64,000 nucleotides of DNA from Piromyces finnis (GCA_002104945.1 MCFH01000043.1:372001-436000), one strand, 5' to 3'. Counted from the stretch's first letter, positions 11,396 to 26,189 are shown. Made by a program: numbers and translations. Notes: generated by a model from the letters alone, not told the origin.

Positions 11396-13990
11396 CCAAA
11401 GAATTTTCTAAACTATATTTCCCAATTTGAATTGTTAAAAAATTAAAAGTTAATAAATATTATAAAAAAATATAATCATTATATATATCATTTCTTACCA
11501 TTTTATTTTCCTTTATTTTAAACTTAATATTCTTCTTGTTTTTCTTTTTAATTTCTTTTTCCTTCTTACCAATTCTTTTTCTATTCTTCTTATTCTTTGG
11601 TCTCTTCTTTAATATATCAGTTTCATCTTCTTCCATAGCAGTTGTAATTTCGGATTCCTTTGAACTATCTTGTCTATTTATATCAGCATCAGCTTCAGTT
11701 AAATTGATATCTTTAACTTCTTCTTGCTTTTCTTCCTTCTTATCAACTTCTATGGTATCTTTATCAGACTTTTCTTCTTTGTGGTCATTTTCTTCAGCAA
11801 CCTTATCTTCAGATCTTTTAGAATCTTCAGATAAATTAGTAGAAGATATAGATTCACTTGTTGTAGAAGAATGATTTTCTTCATCTACTTCAATAAAATC
11901 TTCTTTTTCTAATTTAATTGCACTAGTACTGTCTACTTCTTCAACCTTTTCTTTAATTTCTTCAGTATTTTCTAAAGAAACAGTAGTTTCTTCCATTTTT
12001 TCAGTAGCAGGTTCAGTAACTTGTTCCTTAACTTCCTCCTTTTCTTCAACAATCTTTGAAACTTCTGGAATTTCTTCTTTAACTTCCTCTACTACAATTT
12101 CTTCAACAATAGCTTCTTCTTTTACTTCTGGTTCAGTTTCAATTGGTTGTTCTTCTTTAACTGATTCAGTTGGAGCTTCAACTGAAGAAGAATTAATAGC
12201 AACTTCTTCTTTAACTTCAACTGATTCTACTGCTGGAGTTTCAGCAGTCTTAGTTTCTGGTTCTTCTGTTTCATTATTATTATCCTTAACTTCTTGAAGT
12301 TTATCCTTCATTTCTTCTAAATGAGTAAATTGTTCTTGTTGAATTTCATTTATTAACTTTTCAATTTGCTTTTCAGCATTTTGTCTTTCAGCTTCAATGG
12401 CCTTTGAATTTTCAACTTCAGATGTAGTAGTTGGTTCATCAACTTCCATCTTATCTTCAACAACTTCTTCAACTTCCATAAGTTCTTCTTGAGTATTTTC
12501 AAGTTCAACTTGGAGTTCTTGTTGAGCATCCATGTATTCTTGAGAACTTGAATCTTGACTTTCAACTTTAGCAATTTGTTCTTGATTATCAGAAGAATCC
12601 TTTACCTCTTGACTTTCTTGGTTTGGAATATATTCTGTCTTATCTATTGAAACATCAACATTTTCATTTACAGAAACATTAACTCTATTTTCAAATACTT
12701 CGGTATGTTCAGTTTCATCATCTAAACCAATTTGGCGAGAATGAGTACCATGTGGAGCTGGTGGTGGCAAATCTGGAACCTTAGTATCTTGAATTTTTTC
12801 TATTTCTGAGTTTGTACTTTCATTTATGAATTTAAGGTAGGAATCATCATACATGTAATCTAAATTCATTGAATTCATAGTTTCATTCATTTTTTCTTTA
12901 GCATAGGCACTATTACGAAGCCATTTGTGGTTGATAACCTTTTCCATTGGCCATCTTTTTTCTGGATCTGGTATAAGCATTCCACAAACCAAATCTTGGG
13001 CATCTTCACTAACATATTCTGGGAAAGTTAATTGAGATTCTAAAATATATTTATATAATAAATCAAGATTTTCACCATCTGGGTTATTTGGATCATCATC
13101 AAATGGTAAATAACCACAAAGCATGGCATAAAGGATAATACCACAACTCCAAATATCAGCAGCTTCACCAACATAGTTATCATTAATAACTAATTCTGGG
13201 GCAGCATAACATGGACTACCACAAGAAGTAGATAATAAACCTGATGGATTCTTACGTGAATTGTTGGCAAAACCAAAATCAGTAATAACAATATCACCCT
13301 TTTGATCAAGTAATAAGTTTTCCTATAAATTATAAATTGATAATAAAAAAGCAGTTATATGCTTTAGTTTCTATTTGTTGTTTAATATTTTATTTACAAA
13401 ATATAACACTTTTTAAAAACCTACCAATTTTAAATCTCTATGTACAATATGACGATTATGAAGGTATTGTACACCATCTAATAATTGAATGAAAAATTTA
13501 GCAGATTCTTCTTCAGATAAATATTGATTTTCAGAAATGTATTCAAAAAGTTCACCACCTATATATAATGATAAAGTATTAGTTTTATTGTTTTCCTATC
13601 CATTACAAGTTTACTTTTAATAACTTACCATTGGCATAGGCCATAACAATACCGATATATTTTTCAGTTTCAATAACATCATATAAACGAACAATATGTG
13701 GATGGTTTAAGTTCTACAAATATAAAAGCATTAATAATAAGATTTTCAAAAAATATTTATTTATTTATTTTTAAACTTACTTGAAGAATATTAATTTCTC
13801 TTTCCAACTTTGCTTGCTTTTGTGATGATGTAATATTTGAACGCTTAATAAATTTTATAGCAACTTCAAGATCCTTGTTTGGATCATAGGCTAATTTGAC
13901 TTTACCAAATTCACCCTTACCAATGGTATGTAATATAATATATCCACCAAAAGTTTTACTCGGAACTTGACGATGTTCAGTCATTTTCAT
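11366..13990 (-). CDS. Ser/Thr protein kinase, Kin1/Kin4/SNF1-like, with long acidic tail; 5 exons, 764 aa
   Basis: Exons, in order: 13990-13781, 13713-13629, 13558-13425, 13322-11499 and probably 11407-11366; all junctions keep phase and use GTAAGT-, GTAAG- or GTAGG-type donors. The kinase domain (about 14-275) has the glycine loop GKGEFG (24-29), VAIK (Lys46), HRDLKLEN (catalytic Asp140), DFG (158-160) and an APE motif. The opening TFGGYIILHTIGKGEFGKVKL and CGSPCYAAPEL resemble the fungal Kin4/Kin1 group of CAMK-type kinases, which act in cell polarity and spindle-position control; the exact orthologue is not certain. The remaining ~480 residues are rich in Glu, Lys, Ser and Thr with VKEE-type repeats and likely coiled coil, probably disordered. 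The last exon is uncertain: without the final splice the protein instead ends 12 residues after a strong donor, at 11460. Confidence 0.9.
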
Positions 13991-16928
13991 ATGTTTTTTA
14001 AATTATTAAATAAGAGTAAAAAAATCTTTAAAAATTAAATAATGATTTATGTTTCTAAAATTTGATTTAATTTAATTATTATTAATTGTAGTTAAAGTAT
14101 CTTAAATACAATTAGGTTTCTATTAATTGATTTTTCGATACTTTTTTTATATTAAAGATTATATTAAATTGATTATTTTAGTCTTTTTATTTTAAAACAT
14201 TTTATTTTATAGTATTATTATATTGAAATATTGGTTTTTATTATATATAAACTATATAAAAAATACCGTTTCTAAATAATGAAATTATTACAAATATAAA
14301 TACTATATTATCGAATTTATATAAGAATTCTATTTCTTTAATATATAAAATACTATATTTTCTATAGGATTATTTCTAAAATAACAAGTTTTTAAAATCT
14401 TTAATGAGGTTATTTCATTAAATTAAATAATAGGTTTTTTTTTTTGACTTTCTAACTTAATAATAATTAAAGTTATATCAAAATTTATGGTATTTAAATT
14501 AAATTATGAATTCTTTCAAGGATTCTACTATTGGGTTTTTTAGGTGTTTCAACAAAGGTTAAAAAACAAATTTTAATATATATTTATGTATTTGAATAAA
14601 ATTATTATCTATTGACAAATATATATATTTAAAAAATTTGTTGTTATTTTTTTTATTTTATAATTCTTTATTTTATTTATTATTATTGTTTATTATTTTT
14701 ATTTTTATTTTGCTTTTTTTTTTTATTATTATTATTATTATTGCTTTTATATTTTATTGTTTTAATATGATTATTTTAATATATTCATTCTTTAACTTAA
14801 ATTAGATTTATTTTGATTTGCTTTAGTTTATTTTATTTTTTATTTTTTTGCTTTATTTTATTTTGTTTTGGTGTTTTATTTTTTTTCAATCAATACAAAT
14901 ATATATTATATATTTTAAATATTTTTTCTTTCTTTATTCAAGACCAATAAAGTGAAAAAAAATAAATGTCAATATATACACTATATATTAGTTTGAATTA
15001 AAAAAAAATATTATAAATTTCTTTAATTCTGATTTTAGATTAACATTAATAAATTGTAAAGAACGATATTATAAAAAAAAAAAAAAAGAAAAGAAAAAAA
15101 AAATTTATTATAGTTTTATTATTTATCTCCTTTTTTTTTTTTGTCAATATTACCTATTAATAGTCAATGATATTAAATATTAAAAAATAAAATTATTGAT
15201 ATTCATATCATAAATTAAAAAAAAATATTAAATCCTAGGTAAAAAGGAATAATAAAAAAATTTGATATTACAATTTTAATACTAATAATGAATAAAAATT
15301 AATAATTTATTAAATATTATTATTTATTTATTATTAAATATTAATCGTATTATTTTATTATTTATGATTATTTATTGATAAAAGTCAAAAATATTAATAG
15401 TATTATATAATAATATATTGGATAATTTACTGATAGTATATTGTTATATAATATTATTTTATTTGCTCTGATTTAATTTAATAAATGTTTATTTACCTGT
15501 TTATTTATTTAATTTACTTTTATATAACATAAAGGAAAAGTTATTTTAATATATTGGTATCAAATGAGCAATACATATGATATATATGATATATATATCA
15601 ATAATATATATTATATATAAAATATCCAATATATTAAAAATTCATTCATAATAAATATAAATAAACTGTTTAAATTTAATTTATGGCTTCTACAAATAAA
15701 AGTTTAAAATTATAATAAATTGAATTTAAACTTATTTTCTATAATATATCAGTGAAATTAAAAATTAAAAATTGTGTTATATTAATAATTTCATCATTTC
15801 TATTCAATCTATTATATTGATAGAATATATTATTAGTATAATGATAACCATTAAAAAATAAATTGGTAGAATATTATAAAATAAATGATTAATAAAAATT
15901 ATTATGTTTTATAAAAGAATCACAAAAAGAGAAGACATCATCAATAAAATGCTTAAATAGGTTATTGTTGATAGAAACAAAAAAGTATAAAGTAGTAATG
16001 ATCAAAAGGAATGAAAAAAGAAGAACTAACCTTAATTTCTAATCTTTTTTTCATATGAAAAAATGAGTACAATAAGATTAATAAAATTTAAATGTTACAA
16101 CATGTGACTTAAAGCTTTTATAAACCTTCAACTTTTTGGCTTGTAACAAAATTTAGAATTGAACATATATTATGATTTATCTGTTTCAATGTTTCAATTC
16201 AAGTTTCAATTTCAATTCCGTTTCTATTGAATTTATTATCACAAAAAATGATTTTCTTTTTCTTTTAATTTTTAATGGTCAATATTCTTTGTACAACTTA
16301 AACTTTATTAGCAATTAAATTTAAATTAATATTATTGGATAGTATTTAATTAACTTTTTTTAAACTCTATAAATTTCCTATATGTATATATATATTATTA
16401 TTTAAAAAAAAATAAATAAGAAATATTGAATTAATATAATAAATTAATTATTAATTAATTTATATTAAACTTTATTAAATGAAAAGTATAATTTAATATA
16501 AGAGTTTAATTTAAAACAATTGATTCTTTTCATATATTAGTTGTATACAAATTTTTTTGAACTTTATTTTTACATATACTATGATTAAATAAGATTAAAT
16601 AAATAAATTTAAAATTTATAGGTTAAGTTATGTTGTTTAATAAATTTTAAATTTATCATAATATATGTAAACATAAATTAGAATACACTATGATATATAT
16701 GTGATATATACTATGATATGAGAATATAACATTTTTTTTTACACAAATTTAGTTTTAAAACTTAAATAACTATTATATTTAAATTGTTGATTTAAAAATA
16801 ATTATAAATAAAGTTTGAAATTTTAAATTTTAAAAATTAATAAAATTTAATTAAATTAAATAACACAAATTTTTAAAAAAAAAAAACAAACTATCCTTTA
16901 TCATTGTAAATGGCTATAAATAATCTTT
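13991..16928. other. Intergenic, nothing recognised
   Basis: Nearly 3 kb of A/T-rich DNA. The part next to 13990 should contain the kinase promoter, which lies in this interval because the gene runs leftward. No open frame with protein-like composition, no RNA gene and no mobile element was recognised. Confidence 0.6.
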
Positions 16929-17151
16929 AAATAAATTATTATAAATGAATAAAAGTAAATAAATATATAAATAATATATTAAATAAATTATTATAAATGA
17001 ATAAAAGTAAATAAATATATAAATAATATATTAAATAAATTATTGTAAATGAATAAAAGTAAATAGATATATAAATAATTTATTAAATAAATTATTATAA
17101 ATGAATAAAAGTAAATGGATATATAAATAATATATTAAATAAATTATTATC
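16929..17151. repeat. Minisatellite, 52-bp unit, about 4.3 copies
   Basis: The unit contains ATAAATGAATAAAAGTAAAT and recurs with that core starting at 16941, 16993, 17045 and 17097, an exact 52-bp spacing, with only a few substitutions between copies. It is not open in any useful frame and 52 is not a multiple of three, so it is non-coding. Confidence 0.93.
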
Positions 17152-17324
17152 AAAAGCATAGTTTAAAAAAAAAAAGAAAAAAGTATTTCAATGCTTTTGT
17201 TTTTTTTTTTTCTCTTTTTAAATGTTATTTTACAACTAGTTGATTAATAAAAGAATCTTATGATCCTTTATTCTATAACAATAAAATTTAATATTAAAAT
17301 AAAATAGAATTAATAAAAAGTTTA

Positions 17325-17440
17325 ACATCTTTTTTCTTTCTGACTGGTAATTCTTTGACTATAAGTCATAAGTCTGGTAATGGTCGAATTTCTTCTGGTA
17401 ATAGAGTCTGGCTAAAATCTAGGATAATTACTAATTCATC
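17325..17440 (-). pseudogene. Possible leucine-rich-repeat gene fossil
   Basis: On the minus strand one frame reads LDFSQTLLPEEIRPLPDL, then a stop, then KELPV. This has the shape of a 23-residue LRR (compare LDFSFNLL...IPKEI in the intact LRR gene at 50297-50365). A further LPE-type scrap lies at about 17675-17695. There is no continuous frame, so if real it is decayed. Confidence 0.25.
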
Positions 17441-17960
17441 TTTTAAATTATCCCTTTTTTATCAATAAAGTAGGTAGATTAAAAAATAATGATCTATGAA
17501 TATGAAAATCTTCTTTTTTTTAATTATAATGCTTATGAAGGAATGAATTATTTATATTAATTAATATTTAGAGAATAATTATTAAATTCCTTTTTTTTTT
17601 TTTCATTATGATAAATGATATTTAAAAATAAATTATTATTTATTCACAAGCCTATTTTTTAATTTGTTTTAGGAGGGTCTTCTGGTAAAATGTGAAAATT
17701 AAATTTATTATTATGCAAATTATATTAAATTGTATACGTTTTAATACATTGATATATAATGTATTATGTTATCTGGTTTTGTTTCTTTTTACATAAAATC
17801 AAAAAATTCTGCTGAAGAATATTCTATGGTGAAAGAAAAAAAGAGTCAATTTTTTTTATGTAAAATCTTATACATTAAAGATTCGTTATTATGAAGAGAT
17901 GGAAAAAAAAAAAAAGACATTATTATTACTGCTATTATTAATATTAGTATTGTTGATATT

Positions 17961-18083
17961 GTAATAGTAGAGTAATGTTACTGTTGTTGGTAGATGTTGT
18001 TGTAATAGTAGAGTAATGTTACTGTTGTTGGTAGATGTTGTTGTAATAGTAGAGTAATGTTACTGTTGTTAGTAGATGTTGAT
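17961..18083. repeat. Minisatellite, 41-bp unit, three copies
   Basis: The block beginning GTAATAGTAGAGTAATGTTA starts at 17961, 18002 and 18043, giving an exact 41-bp period; the third copy drifts at its end. Nearly no differences separate the first two copies, so the expansion is recent. The unit length breaks any reading frame. Confidence 0.93.
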
Positions 18084-18497
18084 GTAGTATTGTTAGTTTT
18101 ACTTTTATTAGTATTATTAATGTTGTTGTTATTGTTGTAGTTACTTTTAATATTATTTTTTGTTGGTATTTTTGATGTTGTAGGTTTTTATTTAAATAAC
18201 CTTTATGATCACAGTGTATATACAACTTATTTGCCTTTTTTGATATGATTCTGACATGATCCTCAACCTCAAAACAAAATATATTTTTTCAAATAAAGTT
18301 TTTTTTGAGTTATCATCAAAGAACATTAAAACTAAATTTTTAAAAACCAATGTATTGCTATTTTTGTATTCTATGGTTTAAACTCAATTTTAATCGTATA
18401 GTGAATGAATAAAACTTAGTTGAAAAAAATGTTGTAACCTTAAAATTTAATAAAATAATAAAAAGTTGTTCTAAATCTATTTAAAAAGGTTATAAAC

Positions 18498-19708
<1,211 letters not shown>

Positions 19709-19990
19709 TTATTTAGTGTTTCCCATATTCAATGGAATAGTTAATTCGTCATTATCATTATTATGTTCATTCACTTTTTCTTTTTCACAATTATCAATAT
19801 CTTCTAGAACAAAAGTAATATATTTTTAATAATAGTTCTTTATTTTTCCTTTTTCATAATTAATGATATTTTTTAATATTAAGGAATAAGGAATATTCCT
19901 ATATACTTATTTCAGAATGTTTTTCTTTACCTTTTTCAATATTTAATATATTTTCAATTAATATATTTAATATGCTATTATTTCCCCCAA
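19709..19990 (-). CDS. Possible 3' end of a small two-exon gene, unrecognised
   Basis: Two minus-strand segments splice in phase. The upstream one ends with IENILNIEK at 19931, followed by a GTAAAG donor. A 127-nt intron (19804-19930) ends TTCTAG. The downstream exon (19803-19709) encodes an acidic tail containing DNCEKEKVNEHNNDNDELT and ends in TAA. The 5' limit is unknown: the upstream frame runs into a T-rich stretch with no clear start. The composition of the tail is protein-like, but no family is recognised and the gene may be decayed. Confidence 0.3.
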
Positions 19991-20790
19991 AATAAAAGAT
20001 AAAAAAAGAAAAAAATAATTGTACTCATTTTAGTTTTAAAAATTATACCTCTTTTTTTACATTTATTTATTCAACTCATTACTTTTATAATAGATTCTTA
20101 ATCTATAAAATTTATTTTAAAATCTTTTTTTTTTATACTTTTATAATAAATAACTAAAAAAAAATATATCATTACAAATTTATTAATATAAACTATAATT
20201 TATACAACTTTTATTTGCATAAAATCCTATAATCTTGGTAATGATGAATTAGCCAACCTTACAAAGATATTCCACACTCTTTCGATATAAAATATAATAA
20301 TATAAACAAAGCAATGCATTACAAGCTTTTATAATAACATCATTTTCATTTTTTCATTTTTTTTTACCATTATTGCCTCTAGTATTTAATTTATAATGGT
20401 ATAAAACATTTATATCAGTTAAAAGCTTAAATTGTAAAAAAGAGTAATATATATAAAACTGTAAAACTATAAATAAAAATTTAATATAAAAGTTTTTTTT
20501 TAATGTTTTAATCTAGTTTGATTATTATATTTTTTATACTAAATAAATCAACATATTATATCTTTTATATTTCACTATTAACAATAAAAGGATAAAAGTA
20601 GTTAAGTATTAATTAAAATAATTAATAATAAATAAATAAATAAAAAAAAAAACTAATTTTAGCTTTACCAAGTTTTATAGCAATATCTCAGACATCATTA
20701 ATTAAAGAAATGAAATTAAAATTATATGATCATTTCAAAATATAATCAATTTATACTACTTATATCAAGATCAAAAGTTTTTTGTATCGC

Positions 20791-20940
20791 TTATTCGCTA
20801 ACAATAACACTGATTGTAAATTCTATATATATAAATATTATACAACCATTAGGTTTTCTACCTTTTGTACTAAAACATGCTCTTCTACAATATTTATTTG
20901 GTTCATCTGAACAATTGTATAATTTTAATAGTAATAACAT
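20791..20940 (-). pseudogene. Short cysteine-patterned ORF, CS-alpha-beta (defensin-like) spacing, possibly frame-shifted
   Basis: A 49-codon minus-strand frame has Cys at positions 10, 18, 22 and 33: the spacing C-x7-C-x3-C-x10-C, with a Gly before the last. This matches the first four cysteines of fungal CS-alpha-beta peptides. The expected C-x-C end is not in this frame but lies 32 nt further on in another frame (20801-20809), directly followed by a stop. An AT-dinucleotide run sits between, so slippage could have broken the gene, or a missed intron could join them. A 16-codon Leu/Phe-rich frame at 21016-21066 might be a signal-peptide exon, but such frames are common in T-rich DNA. The match is by spacing only and may be chance. 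Confidence 0.25.
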
Positions 20941-23900
20941 GGTATAAAATAAAAGTTTTTATCCTATAGAGGGTTGAAAAGTAATCGTAAAAGCAAAATA
21001 TAATTAAAATCTATGTTAAAAAATGAGACTCAGTAGATTAAAAAACAAAAATACTAATAATAACATAAAGCTTTATATAATTCCATGTATAATTTTTATA
21101 GATAATAATTTTATAAAACATAAATATAAAATAATTTTTATTATTCTCTTTATAGCCTCTATCCTCTTGAAAACGTTCTTTTGTTATCTTTTCCTATATA
21201 TTCTACTCTTTCTTTAACACCCTTTCCATGTCAATTCTATTGTCACTTTTTTTCTTTATAAAAATTAAATTATTTTATAATAATATATAGGAAAGCATAT
21301 ATTAAAATAATATTGGTTATTTAATTATTTTTTAAAAAACTACCATTTATAGTAATTGAAATTTAATTAACATAAAAATAGAAATTTAAAGGTTACACAA
21401 ATTAAAAGCCAATTTTTTTTTTAAAACATTTTTTTAAAAAAACGTTCCAATAATTTATTTAAAATATATTTATTTATTCATTTATTTTTATAACAAGAAA
21501 AAAAGAGTATAAAGTTTATTTTTAAAAAAGTCAAAATAAACAGGAAAACACTTTCATCACTAGAAAAGTATCTTTTTTTTTACTTGAATGAATAAAAAAT
21601 AAAAATTTAATATTAGCATTATATCATCTATGATAATAAAATAAGAATGGATTTATTATTTGTTTTAATTTATCAGCTTTGTTCTATCTATTCATCTTTT
21701 TTCACTTTAAATAAAACTTTATTAAATTTCATCGTAGGCATGATGAAAAGTTCTGTTTTCCTACTAAATTTAATAGGAATTCATGTTTCAATAATGAAGT
21801 ATTCAATGAATTATTATTTTAGTTGAAAAAAGGAATAGAATTTACGTTCTATGCTATTTTTTTATTGTTGGTAATTTTTTCCTTGTTAGAAGTATAATAC
21901 TATTACTTATTAATAAATAATTATAAAATAATCCTAATTTTTATTTATCTAAATCTATATTTTTTATAGGCATTCTCTCTTGTCACATAAAATGTGAATG
22001 GAAAGGTTTTTGATGTAAGGAATCTCTTTAAATAAAAGGAATAGCAATTATTTAAAATATTATCAACAAATCCTAACCCTTTAAATTAATTAATATTAGA
22101 ATTTTTTTTTCTCATCAGATAAATTGAATCCTTTAGCAAAAATTAAGCTAATAATGAGTTGGGTTTTGGATTTTTTTTTCTTTGATAATATTCATTAATA
22201 ATATTATTATTGTAAAGATTATTAATCTATAAAGAATGATAATTCATTCTATATAAAAAAAAATAACTAAATCTAGACAATTTATGTGATAGCATTAAAG
22301 TAAAATAATATAAATATTTACAATGTAATTTATGATTTACTAAATGTTATAGATAAATGCATTGCATTGCATCATAAATTTTAATATGCAATAATGTATA
22401 CCTATGAATAATAATATTAATACTAATAATAAAAAGGTGTAAATGAACATAATAATCAAAGTAGACAGTTTTTTTTTTTTTTTTATCTAATTGAATAAAT
22501 ATCAATTAAATGAATATCAACCAAATTATAATACTTTCATATTTTTTTACCATGTAAAAACAAAGTCTTTATTACATTATGTATACGAAATTAAAAAATG
22601 TAAAACCTTTTTAAAAATTAATTTAAATTAAAGTTATTCAAACTTTAATAATTATAAAACTATTATAAAGAAGAAGTATGAATATATAAAGAATGTAAAG
22701 AACAACTATTGAAATATTCAATATCATAATATATTGTGTATAAATAGATGAATAAAAACTAATAATTTAATTAAATTTACTAATTACTAAATAAATGAAT
22801 GAACTATTAATATATAAATAATCTATGGAATATTATTTTTTTTTTAAAAAAGAGAATATTCTTTTCAGTCAAATGGTAGGTGTAGAAATAAAAATTTTTA
22901 AAAAGTGTCTATATAGAATTTTTGTTGTAGATGTATGTAGGTGTAGGTGTGAGTATATGTAGGAATAAGGTGAATTCATACTTTTAAATAGGAATAAACT
23001 TAAAATTATTAATAATTTATTATCAATAACTCTAGCCCAATGACAAGTTTATTCAATTTTATTTTTATCTAAAGTTTTTTTCATAAGATGAAAGTGCTTT
23101 TATTCAATTTTATTTTTATTCTAAAGTTTTTTTCATGATCATAAAATAGATGAAAGCGCTTTTAAAGTCAAAGCATTGGTTTTTTTTATTTATTTATGTC
23201 TATATATTCTAGAAAGAATTTGAAAAAGTTAGCCTAAACTTTCTGGTAAAATGAATGTTATTATAGCAGGTGAATTAACAAATCGTTCCCTTTATTTTAA
23301 TACTAATATATATCAGTATGTATATTAATATATTAACAATATAGACCAAATGATTTCTTCTTTATCCTTTTTTATTTTTCACCAGAAAAGTGGTGCTTTT
23401 TTTTTTTATTATTGAGAAAAATGCCCTATAGCAAATGGTCCTATATAAAGTTATGTGTTTAAAAATTAAATTGAATAATTTAATTTAATATAAATTATTT
23501 ATATTAATAATATTAGCCACCATATATTACAATATATTTAATTAAATTATTGAATTTTCATTAATTAAAATTTATTCTCTAATAGAGTGAGTTTTGTGCT
23601 CATTTTAATTAATACTTGTTTGGTTGTAAATTGAATTCTCTATATATTACTAAGTCATAAAGTAAATATATTAACCATCCTTTATAACATATATTGTTAA
23701 TTTATGGCGTTGACATATTAACCACATATTAAAATATATATTATAATATAAATAAAATAAATTGAAGATACCTATCAATATATGAAAAATCAAATAGAAA
23801 TCAAATTATTAATATAATTTATATTATTTTATTCATCCTGGAAATTAATATATTTAATATATATTAGCTATAATATAATTTAATATACAATAGTATTTTA

Positions 23901-26189
23901 TAAAACTTTATAATAAAATGGTGTTATCTTTTATTTTATTGGTTTTCTTTTACAATTATTTATATTAAAGTTTAATGCTACATAATATATGTGAATAAAT
24001 AGTGACAATATATTATTATTTATTATATCTTTTAAAATATATTGTACCATTAATATAATTAATAATATACATTAATATATTTATTAATAACTCTAATTCT
24101 TTTAAAATGGTATTTTTTCTTTTATATTGTGAAATTTTTTAATAAATTTAATATATGGCTAATATACATTGATCATATAATAAATAATTATTAGATTCAT
24201 TTGAAAGATATAGTCCATTATATTATAGAATATGTTAATAAACCTTAATTAATAATATTATTTCTCATTCTTAAATTAAATTAATTAAATACTATTTTGT
24301 GACTATATAATTTTGTATAATAAATAATATATATTGGTATATATTTTAACATATATTATCTATATATATTATTATCACCATTGAAATGTTCAATGTTGAC
24401 TATTAGAATTGAATGGTAGTACTGAAATAAATTAAAAAAGAAAGTTAAATAAATAATAAAATGTTATTTAAACCATTTTAAAATAGATAAAATGTATTAT
24501 TGAATATATTAGAATAAATATAAATGAATTATTATATATATTGTTTATATATTATATATACTTTTTCATAAGAAATAAGTCCTATCACAAAATTTTACTG
24601 AGAATTAAATTATAGCTCCATTATTCGAAGAGTTGAAGGATTATCAAAGATTTTTTATTTTACCACCAAAATGTTGAAGATATTCTTTTTTTAACCTTGA
24701 AGTGCCTGTTTTCTTTCTTTCTTTTTTTTTTTGTTTCATCTTAAATAGAATTCAATTTTTCCTTACTTTTTTTTAACCATTTTTTCTCTATTTTTATGGT
24801 ATAAAGAGTTGAATTCTTTGTATTTTTTTAATATCCTTTGTAATGTAAAACAAAAAAAAAAAAAGGAAATTTGAAAATGAATTTTTTTTTTTAAAATTTT
24901 AATTAATAGAATTATTTTATTATAATATAATATTAATAATTATTAATATTTTATTATAAAATTAAATTTTAATTCCTTAAAATTTTATATTTTTAAAATG
25001 ATGATGAAATTATTTAAAAAATTATATATTTTTTTTCTTTTTTACCAATAATAATAAATAGGAAATGAATCATTATAAATCCTATAAATAATAAAATATT
25101 CCTCAATTTTTTTTAGGTGCTTTTTTTTTTCAGTATTAAAATTCATTAAAAAAAAAAATAATTTCAATTATTTTTTTTTAACATTACTATTTTTTTTTTT
25201 TTTAGATTTTGTTTTTTTTTTTATTAGATAGAAACAAAAGTAGTATTTTTGTTATTTTATAATAATAAACTATCACGAAAAATAAAAAAAAAAGGAAAAA
25301 AAAAAAAAATCAATTAATAATTTAACCATTTTTTTTTTTTTTTTTTGGAAAAAAGTGAAAGTGAACAAGAAATTTATATTTTTGAAAATTAATATTTTTG
25401 GTATTAAGAAAAAACAGTGTTATTTTTAAAAAAAAAGAAAAAAAAAATTATCCATAAATACTACTACTACTTTTTTTTTTTTCTTTTATTTAAAAAGAAA
25501 TGAACTAAGAAAAGATAATAATAAAAAGCAGTTTAATTTTATTTGAATAATTATAGATTTTTTTTTTTTTTAGAAAAATATAAATAGATTTAGTAAATAT
25601 AGAATTAAAAATATTAAATATTTTATTAAAACAAAAGAAAGGAACATATATACAAGTAAAAAAAAAACCCTCAAAGTATATCAAATAGAAAAGAATTCAA
25701 TTATTCATTATTTATCAGTTTTAATAAACCAAAAAGAATAAATTTACGATAACAAATACTAAACTATTAAAAGGTAAATATACAAATTAATAATGTAAAA
25801 TGTAATAATAAATTGGAAGGAAATATATTCAATGATCATGAAATGGTTATTGAAATAATTTTTAAGCCATTTTTTATTAAAAAAAAATTTAATATTCTTT
25901 TTCTAAATATAGTTAAAGTATAATAACATATATATTTATTTTATATCTTTATATAATTTTTTAAAGAACATTTTACTAGATTTATTTCAAGTATTTTTAT
26001 TTTAATAATATATATACTATTTCTATTTCCAAATACAAATAATATATATATTTTAAAATAAAGATAAAATTATTATAATTGCTTGGAAATTTTTTTATAT
26101 TTGAAATTCTGTTATTCATTTGGGTTGTCAATTTAAAAAAATTGCTCCCGAATAATTCTATCAAACATATTCTATTGAAACTAATATAA
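20941..26189. other. Long gene-poor interval
   Basis: Over 5 kb before the Sel1-repeat gene with no convincing coding sequence. It holds an imperfect direct duplication (23048-23163, listed separately), a short LRR-like scrap at about 23225-23255 (minus strand ILPESLG then a stop), a GTAGGTGTAGGTGTGAG-type patch at about 22928-22950, and much A/T homopolymer. The several hundred bases before 26190 should include the Sel1 gene promoter. Confidence 0.55.
23048..23163. repeat. Imperfect tandem duplication, two copies
   Basis: The block beginning TTTATTCAATTTTATTTTTA and ending with AGATGAAAG-GCTTTTA occurs twice (about 23048-23101 and 23098-23163). The second copy carries about 12 extra bases (around GATCATAAAAT) before its end. 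Confidence 0.8.

Noticed and set aside
20726-20947. 73-codon frame (+), hydrophobic
   Set aside because: Its opposite strand has the cysteine-patterned frame; the plus frame lacks family features and a believable promoter context. Neither is sure.
21023-21217. 64-codon frame (+), Ile/Leu/Phe-rich
   Set aside because: Composition-driven, no motif, no splice context.
22925-22960. GTAGGTGTAGGTGTGAG patch as a telomere-like repeat
   Set aside because: Only a few imperfect units, no TTAGGG-type array, and it lies inside the contig.
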